A stretch of 64,000 nucleotides of DNA from the NCBI GenBank assembly GCA_028583605.1, contig CM053326.1, positions 16,046,639 to 16,110,638 of the forward strand, in the 5' to 3' direction. This stretch comes from Dastarcus helophoroides (lineage: Eukaryota > Arthropoda > Insecta > Coleoptera > Bothrideridae). The stretch's first letter is position 1. Each line of letters starts with the position of its first letter. A model generated the notes under the pieces. It did not search any database, had not been told where the DNA came from, and saw only the letters and a list, made by a program, of their open reading frames with translations. Below are positions 23,201 to 38,200 of this stretch, in pieces. The position numbers and the translations under genes were made by a program.

Positions 23201-26200
23201 AAAAGAGGTAACTAAAAATTTAGACTCTGTAAGAAGCAACTGGCGAAAAAAATGCCAATCAGCAGGAATGGAATTAACGAAACTTCGCAAAGGCGATACA
23301 GAGAATATTTAATAAACCGTGTTAAAAACAACGTCTCTTTTTATTTCATATACCGTGTGTAGTGGTCCTTCCACTAATCAAAAACAATCTAATACAACAA
23401 ACAATTCGAATAGTGATCGATTTCTGCCCCAACATTCGGAATATTCAGTTCACAACAATTCGGCCTTACAACCCGAATTAAAACAAATTCAACCACAACA
23501 GTACCTATGGCAGTTGTTAGAAATCGATAAAATAATCCCAATATTATGTTTTCATATATTTTTAGATTTGGGCCATTCCCGCAAATGGTGAAGCAGTCGA
23601 AATATTATCTTGGAGGCATGGATCTGTTAAAACTCTTAAAATATTGCCTGAACCTTATATTGTGGGCGAAAATAAAAATTGTATAGATTTGTTTGCCGAA
23701 AAGAGACCTTTGATAGCACTGTGCGATAACGCATCGCCTGGACCCCATTTTTGTACTTTGAGTTTTTTGTCTTTAAAAACTGGCGAGCAGGTATAGCATT
23801 CTTTATGATTTTGTATGTTAAATGTAATTTAAACTGTTTCAGGTTAAGGTGATAAAATTTAAAAACCCAATATTGAATGTTTTAGCAAATAAACATTCTG
23901 TAGTTGTTGCATTTTCTGAAAAAATAGCAGTGTTTGATGCTTTTACCTTAGAAGATAAGTGTACTGTTACAACTTGTTATCTTAGTCCAGGTCTTCAGCC
24001 TAATCCTATTAGTTTGGGTACAAGGTGGTTAGCTTATGCTGAGAAAAAATTAAATCCTTCTTGTAGAAGTAGCGGCGGAAATGATGGCGAGGGTGTACAA
24101 GTACGTAAAGAGATACAAAAAAATTAATTAATTTGCGAAGTCTTATATTTTTAGAGTTACACTGCAACAGTATTACATGCTGCAAAGTCATTAGGAAGAG
24201 GATTGAGAGAATTAGGCGAAACTGTTGCTAGTAGCCTTACTGGGAACCCTCAGTATAAACCAGGTTTCTCTCCGGGAAGCCCACAAGCTGGGGGACAGTC
24301 AGATGTGCCCCAGAAAGGCATTGTAACAATTCTTGATATTGAGGTATACAGTGTGTTCCACCAGGAATCGTCGCGGTTGATATCTGGCAACTTTTTTTAA
24401 GTTTTGACTGTAAAAATCAATTCTTTTGAAAATTTCGACTTTTTTGAAAATTAAGATGTTTTCATTTCCACTTTGAAAATTTTGATTTTTTAAAAATGTT
24501 GCCTTTTTTGAATTTTTAATATTTTTGAAATTTTTAGACTCCAAATTTCAAATTTTCTTCTTTCGATTTTTTTTTTGAAGAATGGAAATTATTTTAAAAG
24601 TTTCAACCTAAAAAACCATTTGTTTAAATGTTGACTATAAAAATGAGTTTTTGACTTGATTGAAATTTTCACTTTTTATCAAAACTTCGAACTAATTCTC
24701 AAAATGTCAACTTTTTTTAACAATTTTTTTGCCACTATTTCTCGAAATTCTGATTGGAAATTTTGATCCCTTTTGAATTATTCCATTTTTTAATTTTCAA
24801 TTTTTTAAAAATGTTTTCTCTTTTTTCAAAATTTCGACTTTTTCCTAAATTCCGACTTTTTTGATGAATTTCAATTTTTTAAAGTTTCGAATGTTTTTAA
24901 AACTTAACTTTTTTAAAAAGTGTGTTTTTTTTCTCGAAATTTTAATCCTTTGAAAATTTCGACGTTCTTCTCTAAACTGAAACCTTTTAAAAAAGTCGAT
25001 TTTTTTAAAAATCGATATTTTTTGAAAATTTCGACTTTTTTTTGACAACTTTTTAAGTTTGGACCTTTTGTCGAAATTTTAACTTTTTTCTAATTTTGAC
25101 CCTTTAGAAATTTTACTTTTTTCCAAATTTCAATTTTTTTCCTGAAAATTTTCGACTTTCAAAAATTTTTAGAATTTCGAGTTTTCGAAGTTTTGCTTTT
25201 TTTTTCTAAATTTTAGGTTTTTTTGAAAACCTTCAATTTTTTAAAGATTCGTTATTTTTTCAAATTTTCCGCTGTTTTTGATTTTTTTTCGAAAATGTCA
25301 AGTTTCTTGTAAACTGGACTTTTTTTAAAGATTTTTCTAAAGAGGTCCGCATGCCAGACGCTCCGCATTAATCTCGACAACCACTGATCGAATTAAAACG
25401 AACTATGTCTCAAATTATTCACTATTTTATTAGCAACAACTTTTATTAAGCAACTTTTTTTGTAAAATTTACATAAATGAAAACTTGTTTCATGTTTAAA
25501 AAGCCAAGCAGGTAATATGCAGTTTTTCACTTAACTTGTGCTGATTTACAATTAAAATTACACCAAATTTATTAGTAATAATATTATTTAACATTTTCAC
25601 TTCAATTTTCTACGAAACACATCGAATTTTTGCCAATTTTATAAAAAAATGCTAAAACTGCATATACCCGGCATGACTTTTTAAACATGAAAGTGTTTTC
25701 TGAAGAAAAACCATGATTTATGTAAAGGTTATCAAAAAAGGTAGGTGGTTGCCGAGATATCGTGGATTAAGAGCCTCTGGCGCGCGGACCTCCCCCCCCC
25801 CCACTCCTTCATTAGGAGTGGTGCTGCTGGCACAGTTGACTATTTTTTTTGCATCGCACTTAGTTCAAAATGAAGGTCGAAACTCAAAAGAGCGAACTTT
25901 TCTGACTAAAATATTATGAAATTGAAAACGATATCCCTTGATTTAATGAGTTTCTTTTCAGAATGCCTTCTTGGAATCTGCGGAGAAATCCATTCAGAAT
26001 GAAGCTGTAGTGGCTCATTTTGCTGCACATACAGAAGCAATTGTGTGCCTGCAGTTTGATCCTAGTGGAATGTTGTTATTAACGGCAGATAAAAGGGGAC
26101 ATGATTTCCACTTGTTTAGAATATATCCCCATCCTGGCGGACCATCATTAGCTGCTGTACATCATTTGTACGTTCTTCACAGAGGCGATACATCAGCAAA

Positions 26201-29200
26201 AGTTCAGGATATGTGCTTTTCACCTGACTCACGATGGGTGGCTGTTTCTACACTACGTGGAACTACTCATGTTTTTCCTATCACTCCATACGGAGGAACA
26301 ATAGGAGTCCGAACACACACCACTCCACATGTTGTGAATAAAATGTCGAGGTTTCACAGATCAGCTGGTTTAACTGCAGAAGGAAGGTCCAATAGTCCTG
26401 TATCTGTTATGGAATTGCCTGCCAATTCTCACTTTCCTTATCATAATCCCAGGTTTCCTCCATTTCCGCATCCCACAAAAGTAAATCCATTGGCCCAGAT
26501 TCGACAGCCGGTTTATGTACAGAATATAGGAAATGTTCCTCCTAGAAGTAACACGGGTAAGTGCACATTGAATTATTACTATATAGTTGATATATCACTC
26601 GATCCCACTCAATACTGTCATAATTTTATTTTAAATTTCAACATTTTTCTCAAATTGATTATTTTCAGAAATTTTTTCCCCTTTAAATTTTCTTTTTTAC
26701 AAAATTTTTTTTGTTTCAATTTTTTTTTTTTTAATTTGGAAATTTTTGAAATTGTCGTGTTTTTTGAGTGATTGAATTTTTCTCAAAATTTTATTATACT
26801 TCAAAATTGCGAGTTTTTTATCAATATCAAATATAAGATTTAACCCAAATCTTGAAAAATGTAAAAACTTATTTCAAAATTTCGGTTTCTTTTTAAACAA
26901 TTTTTAAAATTTCAACTTTGTTCAAAATTTAAGCATTTTTCACAATTTTAACTTCTTCAAAATATTGACTTTATTGAAAATTTTGATCTTTATGATAATT
27001 GCGAGTATTTTTAAAATTTTGCTTTTTGAAAAACTCAGATTTTTTTTAAAACTTGACAATGAACAGTTTTGATAAGGTAGAAATTTTTGAAAGTTTGGAT
27101 TTTTAAAAATTTCGATTTCATTCCAAAATTGAGACTTTTTTCAAAATTTCGTCTTGTCAAAAGTAGGATTTTTTTTTGAAAATTTCCATTTTTTTTTGTT
27201 TATTTTGCCATTTCTTCGTTAAATTTATACCCTGTCGACTTTTTTGAAAATTTGACTGACAATATTTCAATTTTTTGAAATTACGAATTTGTATTGAAAT
27301 TCTCGAAAATTTTGTTTTCTGTTAACTTTTGAAGATGTTTCAATTTTTTTTAAATCTTGATATTTTTCCACTATATTTGAAAATTTGGACTATTTTCAAA
27401 ATTCCATTTTTTTGAAATGTCGACTTTCTAAAAATTTTATTTTTTTTTTGAAAATCCTCAATTCTTTTTGAAAATTTTAATTTTCTATGAAAATGTTGCC
27501 GATTTCCAAATAATGATTTTTTTTTTAAATATGGATTTCAAAATTTTCGACTTTTTTCAGAATTCCAATTTTTTACGAATTTTGGGTCTACAATTTCGCA
27601 TTTTTGAACATTTCCAATATTATTCAAAACTTCAACTTTTTTTGAAAATTTGCAATTTTCTGAACATTTTTGCCATTTTTAAATGTTCAATTCTTTTGAA
27701 AATTTCGTTTTGTTCAAAAGATCATCATTCTGTTAATCTTGATTTTTTCCAACTTTAAAATTTCGACTTTTTTTGGTAATTTCAGCTATTTTTCAAAATA
27801 ACAATTTTTTTGAAAATCTAACTTTTCGAAAATTTGTAAATTTTCGAACTTGGACTATTTTGAAATTATTTTTTTTTGAATATTTCATCATTTTTGCAAA
27901 ATTCCAATTTGTTTTGGGAAAATTTCGAATTTATTTGAAATTGTGACTTTTTCGAATTTTTTTAATGTTGCTAATAATACGAAAAATACCGATTTTTTTT
28001 TAATTTACGATTTTTGGCCAAATCTGGATTTGTTTCAAAATTTCTACATTTTTTTTTAATTTTAATTTCTGGTGAAAATTTCCATTAAAAAATTTTTGCT
28101 TTTCTAAAACATGTTCGACTTTGTTGAAATTTTAAAAAATCCAAAATTTCGACTTTTTTTGACAATTTAGACTTTTCTGATAATTTTTGCTTTTCTTCTG
28201 CATTTAAACTTTTCGAAAATTTGGCTGAAAGTTTTTAAATTTTATTAAAAGCTCGACATTTTTCCTACATTTCGATTATTTCTTAACGTTTAGACTATTT
28301 TTATAAATTTTGCCATTTTAAAAAATTTCGGATCGTTTTTAAAAATCTCCGAATTTTCCGAATTTTCTGAAGACGAATTTTTTAAAATGTTTAGAATAGA
28401 ATTTATTCCAGAATTTTGTCTCCTTTAGAAAATTTGGTATTTTTTGTCTTATCTCCTAATTTTTGAACAATTCTTTTTCGAAAAATTTTCACAATTTACT
28501 TTTTTTTAAAGTTTTTGATTCTTTGATTAAAAATATCCAATGTTTTAAGAAACGTTCGATAAAATTTGCAAAATTTTAACTTTTTACTAGTTTGACCACT
28601 TTTGATAATTTGAAATTTTCTGCTAATTCTGGTTTTTCGTTTTTCTTCTATTTTAGAAAAATTGATTTTTTTTTAAATGTAACCAACATTTTTCAGTTTT
28701 TTTTAATCTCGAAATTTTTCTAAAATCGTATCATTTTTGAAATCTTTAAACTGTTTTTAGGAATTTTAGTTTTTTAAAAATTTTAATTTTTTCTGAAAAT
28801 TTTCCCATATTTTCGAATTTTTGAAAATGTCAACATCTTCAAAATTTTCACTTTTTTTTAAATTATATTTTTTTGAAATTCCCAATTTCTACATTTGTTT
28901 AAAAGTACGACATTTTTCAGATTTTTGGCTTCAACATTTTCAACTTTTTTTAAAATTTTATAATTCTTTTGTCGAAATTTACATATTTTTTTAAAACAGC
29001 AGTTTAGATTGAAAAGTTTCTAAAATGTTAAGGTTAACACAGACATTTCCGATTTAAATTGGAACACATCTTTTTTAAAATTGTCGAATTTTTTAAATTG
29101 TCGATGTATTCGAAATTTCGCTTTTTTTGAAAGATTTGACTTTAAAATAATGACTTTTCCGAAAATTGTTACTCTTTTTGAAAATTCAATTGATGTTTAA

Positions 29201-32200
29201 AATCTGCCCTTACCTTCACAATGTTAGTTTTTTTGAAATTTTTTTTTCCAAAATTTCAAAATATTAGAAAGCTTCGACCATTTAAAAAAATGTTCACTAC
29301 ACTGAAGGATATCGCCTTTAATTATTTGTTTTTTTTTTGAAATTTTCGACTTAAAAAAATCGCACATTTTTGAAAATTTTGGGTTCTTCCAAGTTTTAAA
29401 TTCAAAATTTCGACCATTTTTAGAATTTTCAGCTTTTTTGATAATTCTGGTTGTCGCTTGAAAATAAAAATTTAATATTTGATCTTTTCCAAAATATAGA
29501 CTTGTTTTGAAATTTCAAATTTTTCGATTTATTTAAAATTTAGGTTTTCTTTCACAATTTTCTACTTTTGCAGTTTTAATTTCGAATCTATAGTCGAAAT
29601 TGTCAGGTAAATATGGAAATCTCGAATTTGTCACCCATATTTTCTAGTTAAAATGGGGAAAAAAGAGTAAAATTTCGAGATTTTTAAAACAAATTCTAAA
29701 ACTTATTCTTGCATTATTTTATAAATTTACATTTTATTCAAAAACCTTGAAACTTTTGAGAAAAATATGGAAATTTCGAGGTTTAGTTGTAGGTATTAAA
29801 GTGTACATTGGACAAGGAGGCAAAATTTCAAAAAAAATTAGATTAAAAAAAATTTCAGATTCTTTTTTTCACAATTTTTTATCTTTTTTCTGATTCAAAT
29901 TCAAAGCAGGAGTTTCAATTTTTTATAATAAAAAGTCAAATGTTCACAAAAAGTCAAAATTAAAAAAAAAAGGTGGAATTATCAAAAAATCTTATTCTGA
30001 AAAAAGCTATAATTTCGAGAAAAAGTCAAAACTTTGATGATAAAAGGTCGAAATTTAAAAAAAGCGTGAACTCCAGAAAAGGTTCGAAAACTTTAAAAGG
30101 TCGAAGTTTTGAGAAAAATTCAATTTTTCTAAAGAGTGCAAATTAAAAAAAATAAAATTTTTCAAATAAAAGTCCACTTTACTACATGAAAGTCGAAACT
30201 TCGAGAAAAAGTCGAAATTATTGAAAAAAAAAGTAGAACTTTTCTAAAAAGATTAACACTTCGAGAAATTGTAAAAAGTTTGAACAAAGATGAACATTTT
30301 CAAAAAAAAGTAGAAATTTTCAAAAATCAAAATTTCAACACAATCAAATTTATAGCAAGATCAAAATTTTGAACAGTCACAATTTAAAAAAAAATTTCAA
30401 AAAATCGAAAATAAATCAAAATCTTAAAGAAAAGCAAAATTGACAGTATTGAAATTTATAAAGTTAAAAACAAAACTGGACAATTTTTAATTCGCAGTTT
30501 TCAAAATAGAAAGACTAAAGGTTCAAGAAAGCCAAGATTTTAAATAAAAATTAAAGACTTTCCAAAAAAATTTGTCTTTTCAAAAAATCAGATTTTGAGA
30601 AAAAGCCTAAATTTTTAAAAAAAGCCGTATTAAAAAAATCAACATTCAAGAGGATCAAATGTTTTCAAAAGGAGAAACTTTCAAAAAATTCAAATTTTAA
30701 AAAAGAAGTGTATGTTTAACAATAACAAATTTAAAACAGTCAGATTTGCAAAAAAGTAAAAAATTTCCAAAACTTCGAGGGAAATTAAAATATTCAAAGA
30801 AATATAAATATTGAAAAGAAAATTTTCAAAAAAGTTGAAATTTCCACAAAAGTAATAGAAAAAGCAAAAAGTATTAAAAAAGTAAAAAATATATCCAAAT
30901 AAACCAGAGTGTTAAAGAAATTGGAATTTTCAAAAACCCAAAATTTTGAAATAAAGTCAAAATTACGAGAAAAAGTTGAAATTTGTGGAGTTCAGCGAGA
31001 AAAGGTCGACGTTGTGAAAAAAGTGTATATTTTAAAATGTCGACATTTTTAAAGTAATTCGAAATTTTCAATAAATATCAAATTCTTCAAAAAAAAAAAA
31101 TTTGAATTTTCAAAAAGGTGACCCAAGATTCTTTTCTCTTCTTTCTCGTAGACGAAACCGCGGGTATCAGCTGGATTGAATATAAATATATTAGATTAGT
31201 CTGGGTTTCTTTTATATTTAGAAGTTATATTTTTTCATGTATTAAAACATGAAAGTTTTAAACAATTTAACGAGTACAATAGTAATTAGATGAAATGTTT
31301 TAGGGAGGCCACGTTTATCATCCTCATCTGAAGAGAATATATCTTTAAGAGTAGTAGCCTGTTTTGCTCAACAAAGAGCCTACATTGATGGTGTGCCATC
31401 ACCCCAAGAAACACCGCTGGCCAAACAACAAGTTAAACCTGTAGATTCCTTATTTGTTATGTCTTGCCACGGCAACTTGGTGCAATATGATCTAGATCCT
31501 CGACCGTCGAATTCTATACCCAAGGAACGGATTTGCGACGATAGTCCAATTGATTTGAATGTGACTGCAAAGGCACAATGGTCTTTACAAAGACAACCAT
31601 ATATGGCCGATATTCCATTGCCTTTTACTCCCGCCAATCTCAGCTTGGTTGCTCAGAGTGTACCTCAGTATAAGAAATCAAAAATTACTCATAACGACGA
31701 TCAATGGTTATCCCAGGTGGAAATTGTTACACACGCCGGACCACACCGAAGATTGTGGATGGGGCCGCAGTTCACTTTTAAAACATACACAACCACTAAT
31801 GGGTAAGTTTTTTTATTAATTTAATTTATTTAATAAATCTCTAAGCATTGACTGACAGACAACGCACCGCCTAAACGGATGAGTCTAGAAGCATGAAATT
31901 TCATACAGGTGTTAGCCGTAATACGTAGGTGAGCACTAAGAGAGAATTTTTGAAAATTTAGCCTCTAAAATAATAAAAATGAACATTAAAGAACGAGCGA
32001 TTTTTATGTAATGATTATACATAAGATTGTACTTAAAGTTGCCTGTAAGATTTAAGAGCTGTTATCGTTGATCAATGTGTCTACATAAATTTATCCAAAT
32101 TTTTGTAGGTGATCACTGAATATTTTGTCTATGCGTATTATTTTTTTTAATTTAAAAATAAAATTTCATATCTAAAGTTAAAGTTTCTAAAGTCGTGATG

Positions 32201-35200
32201 TAGGGATTAAGGTCAAAAATAAATTTCTACAAAACTGTTTCTAAAATTTTTAACTCAAAGGTTAAATTTGGAAATGATCACATTTCAAGAAGAAACTTTA
32301 AAATGTTTAAAAAAAAAATGTTTCCCCCCCATTTCGATTTAAACTGATTTTAAATTAAAGCCAAAATTTTGCTTGTGCCCTTTTTTTTCGAAATTTCTAT
32401 TTAGTTAAGTCTCGAATTCGTTTCATAGAATTCTTTGAAAATTTAAAAACTAGCAATCTGGAAACCGGTTGGAAAGTTAGATTTTTCAAAAAAAATTAAA
32501 AACTTTCAGGAACAGGCAAATAATTTTTTTAAGTCAGCCTTTAAAAAAATTTTGAAAAAATGTCTGAAGTTTTCACAAAAAGTCGAACTTTTGAAAAAAG
32601 ATAAAAATTTCGAAAAAAGTTCTAATTCTGAAAGAAGGAATAACTTCGAAAAAAGTCCAAATTTTGATGATAAAAGGTCGAAATTTTCAAAAAAGGTAAA
32701 AATTCTGAAAAATTTTAGAATCTCAATATGGCGCAATTTTGAAAAGAATCAGTTTTTCAAAAAAAAACATTTTTTTGGAAAAAGTTAAAATATTTAAATA
32801 AAAGCCCAATTTATTACACAACAGTCGAAACTTCGAGAAAAAGATAAAATTTTTTGAAAAAGAGTCGAAATTTTCAAAAGTCAAAACTTCGAGAAATAAT
32901 AAAAAGTTTGAACAAAGGTGGGAATTAAAAAAAATGAATATTTTGAAAAAGATAAAGGTTTTCAATAAAACAACGTAACAGTTGTAAAATTTAAAACAAA
33001 AAACGTGGGACACAGCAGTAAAATTGTTAACCGGACTATTCAAGCATTAGTTATATTATTTATTGTGTGCGTCCCACGAAATTCGTAATCACAATTTTTC
33101 AGGACGATCTGATGGAGTTAGGAATCTGTATGGCATTATAAATCGGTATAGAAGTAGGAGGAATTAATACTTTTTGGTTCGTTTTAAAAAAACTTGTTAA
33201 TTTAATTAAGTTTTTTATTTAAATTATTTTCTACTTTTTAGTGTTACGTGTTCAGTGAAATTTGGCAATCCATTTTAAAATGCATCAATCTTGAAAACTT
33301 ATTCTGATTCTGACTTCTGTTAAGGGTTATCTTGCTGTTTTGGCTTCTTTTCTGGTCGCTGTTGGGTCGTTTGTGTTGCACAGCTGTCTCCTTGACTATT
33401 GCCATCATAGAAATTGTCACTAATACACGATTAACTATTAAGTTAATATTATTAGATATTTAATTATATTATTATTTCCTTCTTTTTCCCTTCCACTTCA
33501 GTATTGTTTTTATTGTTAGGCCTTAAACCCCCTGTTAGTAAATTCCCAGACCAATTCAAGTAAAACATTTGGAGGTACCTACGTAAATTCTCAGATAAGG
33601 ATGTGTAAACTCTTGATCACATATATATTTATAATTTCCTACAGATTCTTACTCTATGCAGATGGTCCTGAAAAGTTGCGACTATGAATAATTTTTAATC
33701 AATAAGATTTAAAACTAAAAAGATGAACGCATATAATACATGGATAATTAATGCACGAATATATTTTATTGTGTTGGGTGACGTGAATATTTCACCAAGT
33801 CTACCAATTTTATTGCATTGGTTGGTTGTCTCGACTATGGTAGTTCGATAGTTGTATATTAACTTATATATTAATATAAGAAGTTCAAATTAAATGTATG
33901 TTTCTTACCTGACAAAATTGGCTTTGACTCATTCAGTCGCTTATCTTATGTATCAATTTGTAGAAGTTTATATATTTTGATCTGAGAACCTACACATAAT
34001 CTGAATTTTTTTAGTTGACATCTCTGCTTTAGGAGTTTACACACCCTTCTCAATATACGATCCCCAACGAATTACTGATTAACTGATGATCGTTAATTCA
34101 CATTTTAACTTTCATAAATGTGTAATCTATCGTGTGAATTTGTTTGTTTCAATTTTTTTTATATTTCATAAAATGAGTAATGCTACCTAAAAGATCAAAA
34201 CGTCATCAAATATCAACAGAAATAGATGCAGAATTAATAAATTTATTAGCTGGTGATGATTTGTAAGCATTGTCCTCGATTTCGTTTTCTTATGACAGTA
34301 GTGACACAGTGACAATAATATGTCAAAAATGACAATAGAAAGCACCCGATAGTCGTTCAAAATAACCCCCAGAACTTTGGCAAATATTGTTGATTGGCAG
34401 GCTAATTTTAGTTCGTTAAATATTCTACCATTTATTGTTAAAAATTGTAGTACTATGCATCAGTTTAAGATTCGAAATTAGCTTACGTTCGTTTTTAGGT
34501 TAGGTTCGTTTTTTAGGTTATGTTTTGGTGGAACGGACTGGTCCTTGGTTATCTTCAAAAATTGAAATACAAATCTTGTCCCCTGAAAACAAGAAAGATT
34601 AAAAAACACAACAAAGGTTGCTCTAACGCGTTTCGACAACCAAGCTATCATCTTCAAAGAGATACTATCAGAGAGTATTTTTTTTAATGGGAACAATTTA
34701 CACGAAATTTTGTTTTCGATTTTAAAGCATATTTAAAAGTTTTTCGAATATTCCCTATTTACACAACAGAGGTTGCTTTAACGATTTTCGGTAGCCAACC
34801 TATCAGTATCTCTCTTCTTCAAAAAAATATTTAAAAAAATTGAAATACTAAAAAGGATCTTTTCAATGAAGTTGAAATTTTCAAAAAATAAAATTTTTAA
34901 CAACGACAAATGTTCAAAATACAGGGTGGTCCGCTATGCGGAAACTTTAAGGAACGATAGATTATCAAATGTGACTTTGTTGTACAAGATGTGTCTCAAA
35001 GTAGTACTATAAATTTAGGACCGTATTCTAGAGCCCAAAATAAGACTAAAACTTTATATAAGCATATGTCGTAAAACGCTTCGTTTCTGAGTTACAAGGT
35101 GTGGAAGGTTACTTCCTGATTATAGCTTTTCTTTAATAGTTGCGAAACGTGTATAGATAATTGAATAAAATTTGGCACAACTCCATACCTTTTTGCGCCC

Positions 35201-38200
35201 TTACCAAAAATCTAAGAATTAATTAACACAACTTAACCAGGGGCGGGTATATCCAGAGGGGTGGTGTTTAAAACGTGCCTTATTTATTTATGTGTGCACT
35301 TCTGTCGCATTTTAGTAACAAAAATATAAATTACAAATTTTTTTACATAAAAAAGATACTCTTACTGAAATTTGATATTGTCAACGGTTTTCGACTAAAA
35401 TGCATTTTTATATCTCGATGCATTAAAAATGCTCGCCCAAAGATCTCGGATGTGACACAGAGTTGGCTTTGAAATGAAAGAAAATAAAATTAGTTTAAAT
35501 GTACTGTTGAAACAAATTATTTTTAAGTAATATTTAACCAATTTCAACCAATATTTCAATAAAAAAGGTTCGTAAATATTTAACAAATAACGAATTAAAA
35601 TATATTAGCTTTTATTTACACAAATTGCTCAAAGTGATCACCGGTGATAAGAAAACGTGGAAATGTCAATGTTATTTATTTTCTTTTATTTCAATACCAA
35701 TTATGTGTCACATCCGACATTTTTGGACGAGCATTTTTAATGCATCGAGATATAAAAATGCATTTTACTCGAAAACCGCTGACAATATCGAATTTCTGTA
35801 GGAGTACGTTTATTATGTAAAAACCTTTGTAGTTTCTATTTTTGCTAGGAAACTGCGACGAATGTGCATAGAAAATAAATAAAGCAGGTTTTAAGCACTG
35901 CCCCCTAGGTGTACTCGCCACTGGTTAAGTTGTGTTATTTAATTCTTAGATTTTTAAAAAGAACACAAAAAGGTATGAAATTGTACCACATTTCATTTAA
36001 TTATCTGTACACCTTTCGCAACTATTTACTAAAAACTATAATCAGGAAGTAACTTTCCACACCCTGTAACTAGGAAACGAAACGTTTTACGACATATGTT
36101 TATGTAAACTTTTCGGCTTATTTTGGGCTCTAAAATACGAACCTGAATTTATGGTACTTTTTTTAGAATCAGCTTGTATAAACAATGCCTCTTAAACGTG
36201 CCGTTTTTGAGATACAGGGTGTTAAAGTCTTCATTTTTTAAACGATTTTATTTTATATCTCTCAAATGAACAGTAATATTTAAAAAATATTTGGTGACAT
36301 AAAATTTCTCGTAAAGGGCTAATAGTGCCTTATTATAAAAGTTCACTAACATCTCCAGTGGCGAGAATCTGGGGTATAGTCACCCTTTTATCTATCAGAA
36401 CTTCTGCGCCACTGGTCCTAGATACTAATTCAATAATTTTTTGTATTTTTTGATGATTTTCGCACAAAAAGTGTATTCTGTCATTTTTTCGTTAGATGAA
36501 CTATTTTCGAGTTAATAGCATGTAAAAATATTAATGTTCCGTTTTAATGCCAATGTTGTTATTAACGTTATTACGAGCATTAACAATTTATGTTAATATA
36601 ATGATTAATAGTAGGAAGGCTTGATTAAGTGTGCGATTAAGTTTTTTATAGGAACGTACCATTATATTAAGTTAAGACAAGAAATTATCTGTCAAATGCA
36701 GGTACAAGTTGTTGTAATTGAGTCTTTTGTAGTGAGTTATGTGATAATTTGTCTTGTATTAGTGTTATTGTTTCCTTTATTGTTATTAGTAAACTTCGTT
36801 ATTCTGAAAAATGGTTTTTAGTAACGAAGAATACGCAGATATTCATTTATATACAAATAAGCCAGAATTTTGAAGAATTTGGAAAAGTGGAAATTTTCAA
36901 AAGGTTAAAATCTTGAAAAAACTCGAAAAAAATAAAATTTTGAACTAGGACAAAAGTTATTAAAAAAGTAAAAAGTTTAAAAAATCAAAATATATCCAAA
37001 CCAGAATTTTGAAGAATTTGGAGAAGTTGGAAGTCAAAATTTTGAAAAAAAGTTGAAATTTTTAAAATCCTGTAAAAATTTCGGTAGCAAGTAGAAATTT
37101 TGGAAGTCGAAAGAGAAAAGATCGACATTGTGAAAAAAAGTGGGTATTTTAAAATGTCGAAATTTTCGAAATAAGTCGAAATTTTCTATAAAAGTTGAAT
37201 TCTTCCAAAAAAGTCGGGATTTTAAAAAAAGTGACCCAATAATCCCTTCTCTTTTTTCACACAGACGAAGGCGTGGGTATCAGCTAGTCCATATACCGTG
37301 TGTACAAAAAGTTTTCTAATCTAGTGTGCCGCTGTCACCTTTTGTCACGTCTGTTCCTTACTTGATCGCAGACAGATAAACAAACGTAACCTTAAAAAAT
37401 ATTTTATTGATTTGATGTTACAATGGAAGAAACATATTTTATTGTTGAATCCTGATTTCGAAAAGCCCAAAAAAACATTGGCGTATGAATCTCTTCTATT
37501 CCTGATAGCACTGCAAAATTTGTATGGCAAGGTTAAATGTCAATTTAGTGAGTACCAATCAAGTAAGGAACATAAGCGAACCTATCAAAAAAATGAAAGC
37601 AGCAAACTAGATTAGAAAACTTTTTGCACACTTGATATAAAAATGGAGGATGACTAACATATCAATGGACAACCCAAACTGTTAGGTCTAGGAGCTTGAC
37701 ATTTTGTACAGAAGTTCGTAGGCCGTAGGCTCTTAAGAACGGATTTTTGGAAATTCGGTCTCTAATGTGACCAAGGTTTGATCAGAGAGCAGAGAGCAAA
37801 TTAATATTGTTGGTAGTGCGTTGACAGTTGTACGCTATTTGCAATTTTTGAATTGATTTTATCACTTGTCTAAATACTTTCATTTATCGATTATACTAAT
37901 AAGTGCCTTAAATCAAAAAATGACTGAGGAAATAACAAGTATCAACGTATTGGTAGTGGGACTTGTCTGTCTAGAAACTTACAATTCTGTAAATTTTGTA
38001 AAACTATGCACATGGGGGAGCACATGGACCCTCCGGACCCTCCTGGGCAAGGGGCTCCCTTACAGTTTTTTTCTCAAAGACTCAATGCAGAAATTCCGAA
38101 TTTATAAAAAAATCAAATTTTTATTTCAGATTCAAAATTCGGTTGCAAGAGTTTGTTACCGAAAAAACCTGGAAATTTCCTTTTAATGTCGAATGTCAAA

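Larger units (their letters stand above)
17264..23565. other. BCAS3 intron 1
   Basis: 6.3 kb. 17264-17500 is unique; 17500-19720 is quasi-repeat; then come small inverted-repeat elements at 19998-20398, 20585-21800 and 22532-23285, plus a dispersed repeat at 22018-22125. No coding sequence is supported here. Confidence 0.7.

Noticed and set aside
25791..25801. Poly-C run (and poly-G at 56967-56979) as a structured or regulatory element
   Set aside because: Single homopolymer tracts without further G or C runs nearby, so no quadruplex pattern; possibly of uncertain length in the assembly.
36621..36821. 66-residue frame with a membrane-like Val/Leu/Ile run
   Set aside because: AT-rich intron sequence; hydrophobic composition follows from T-richness. 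No homology or splice signals.
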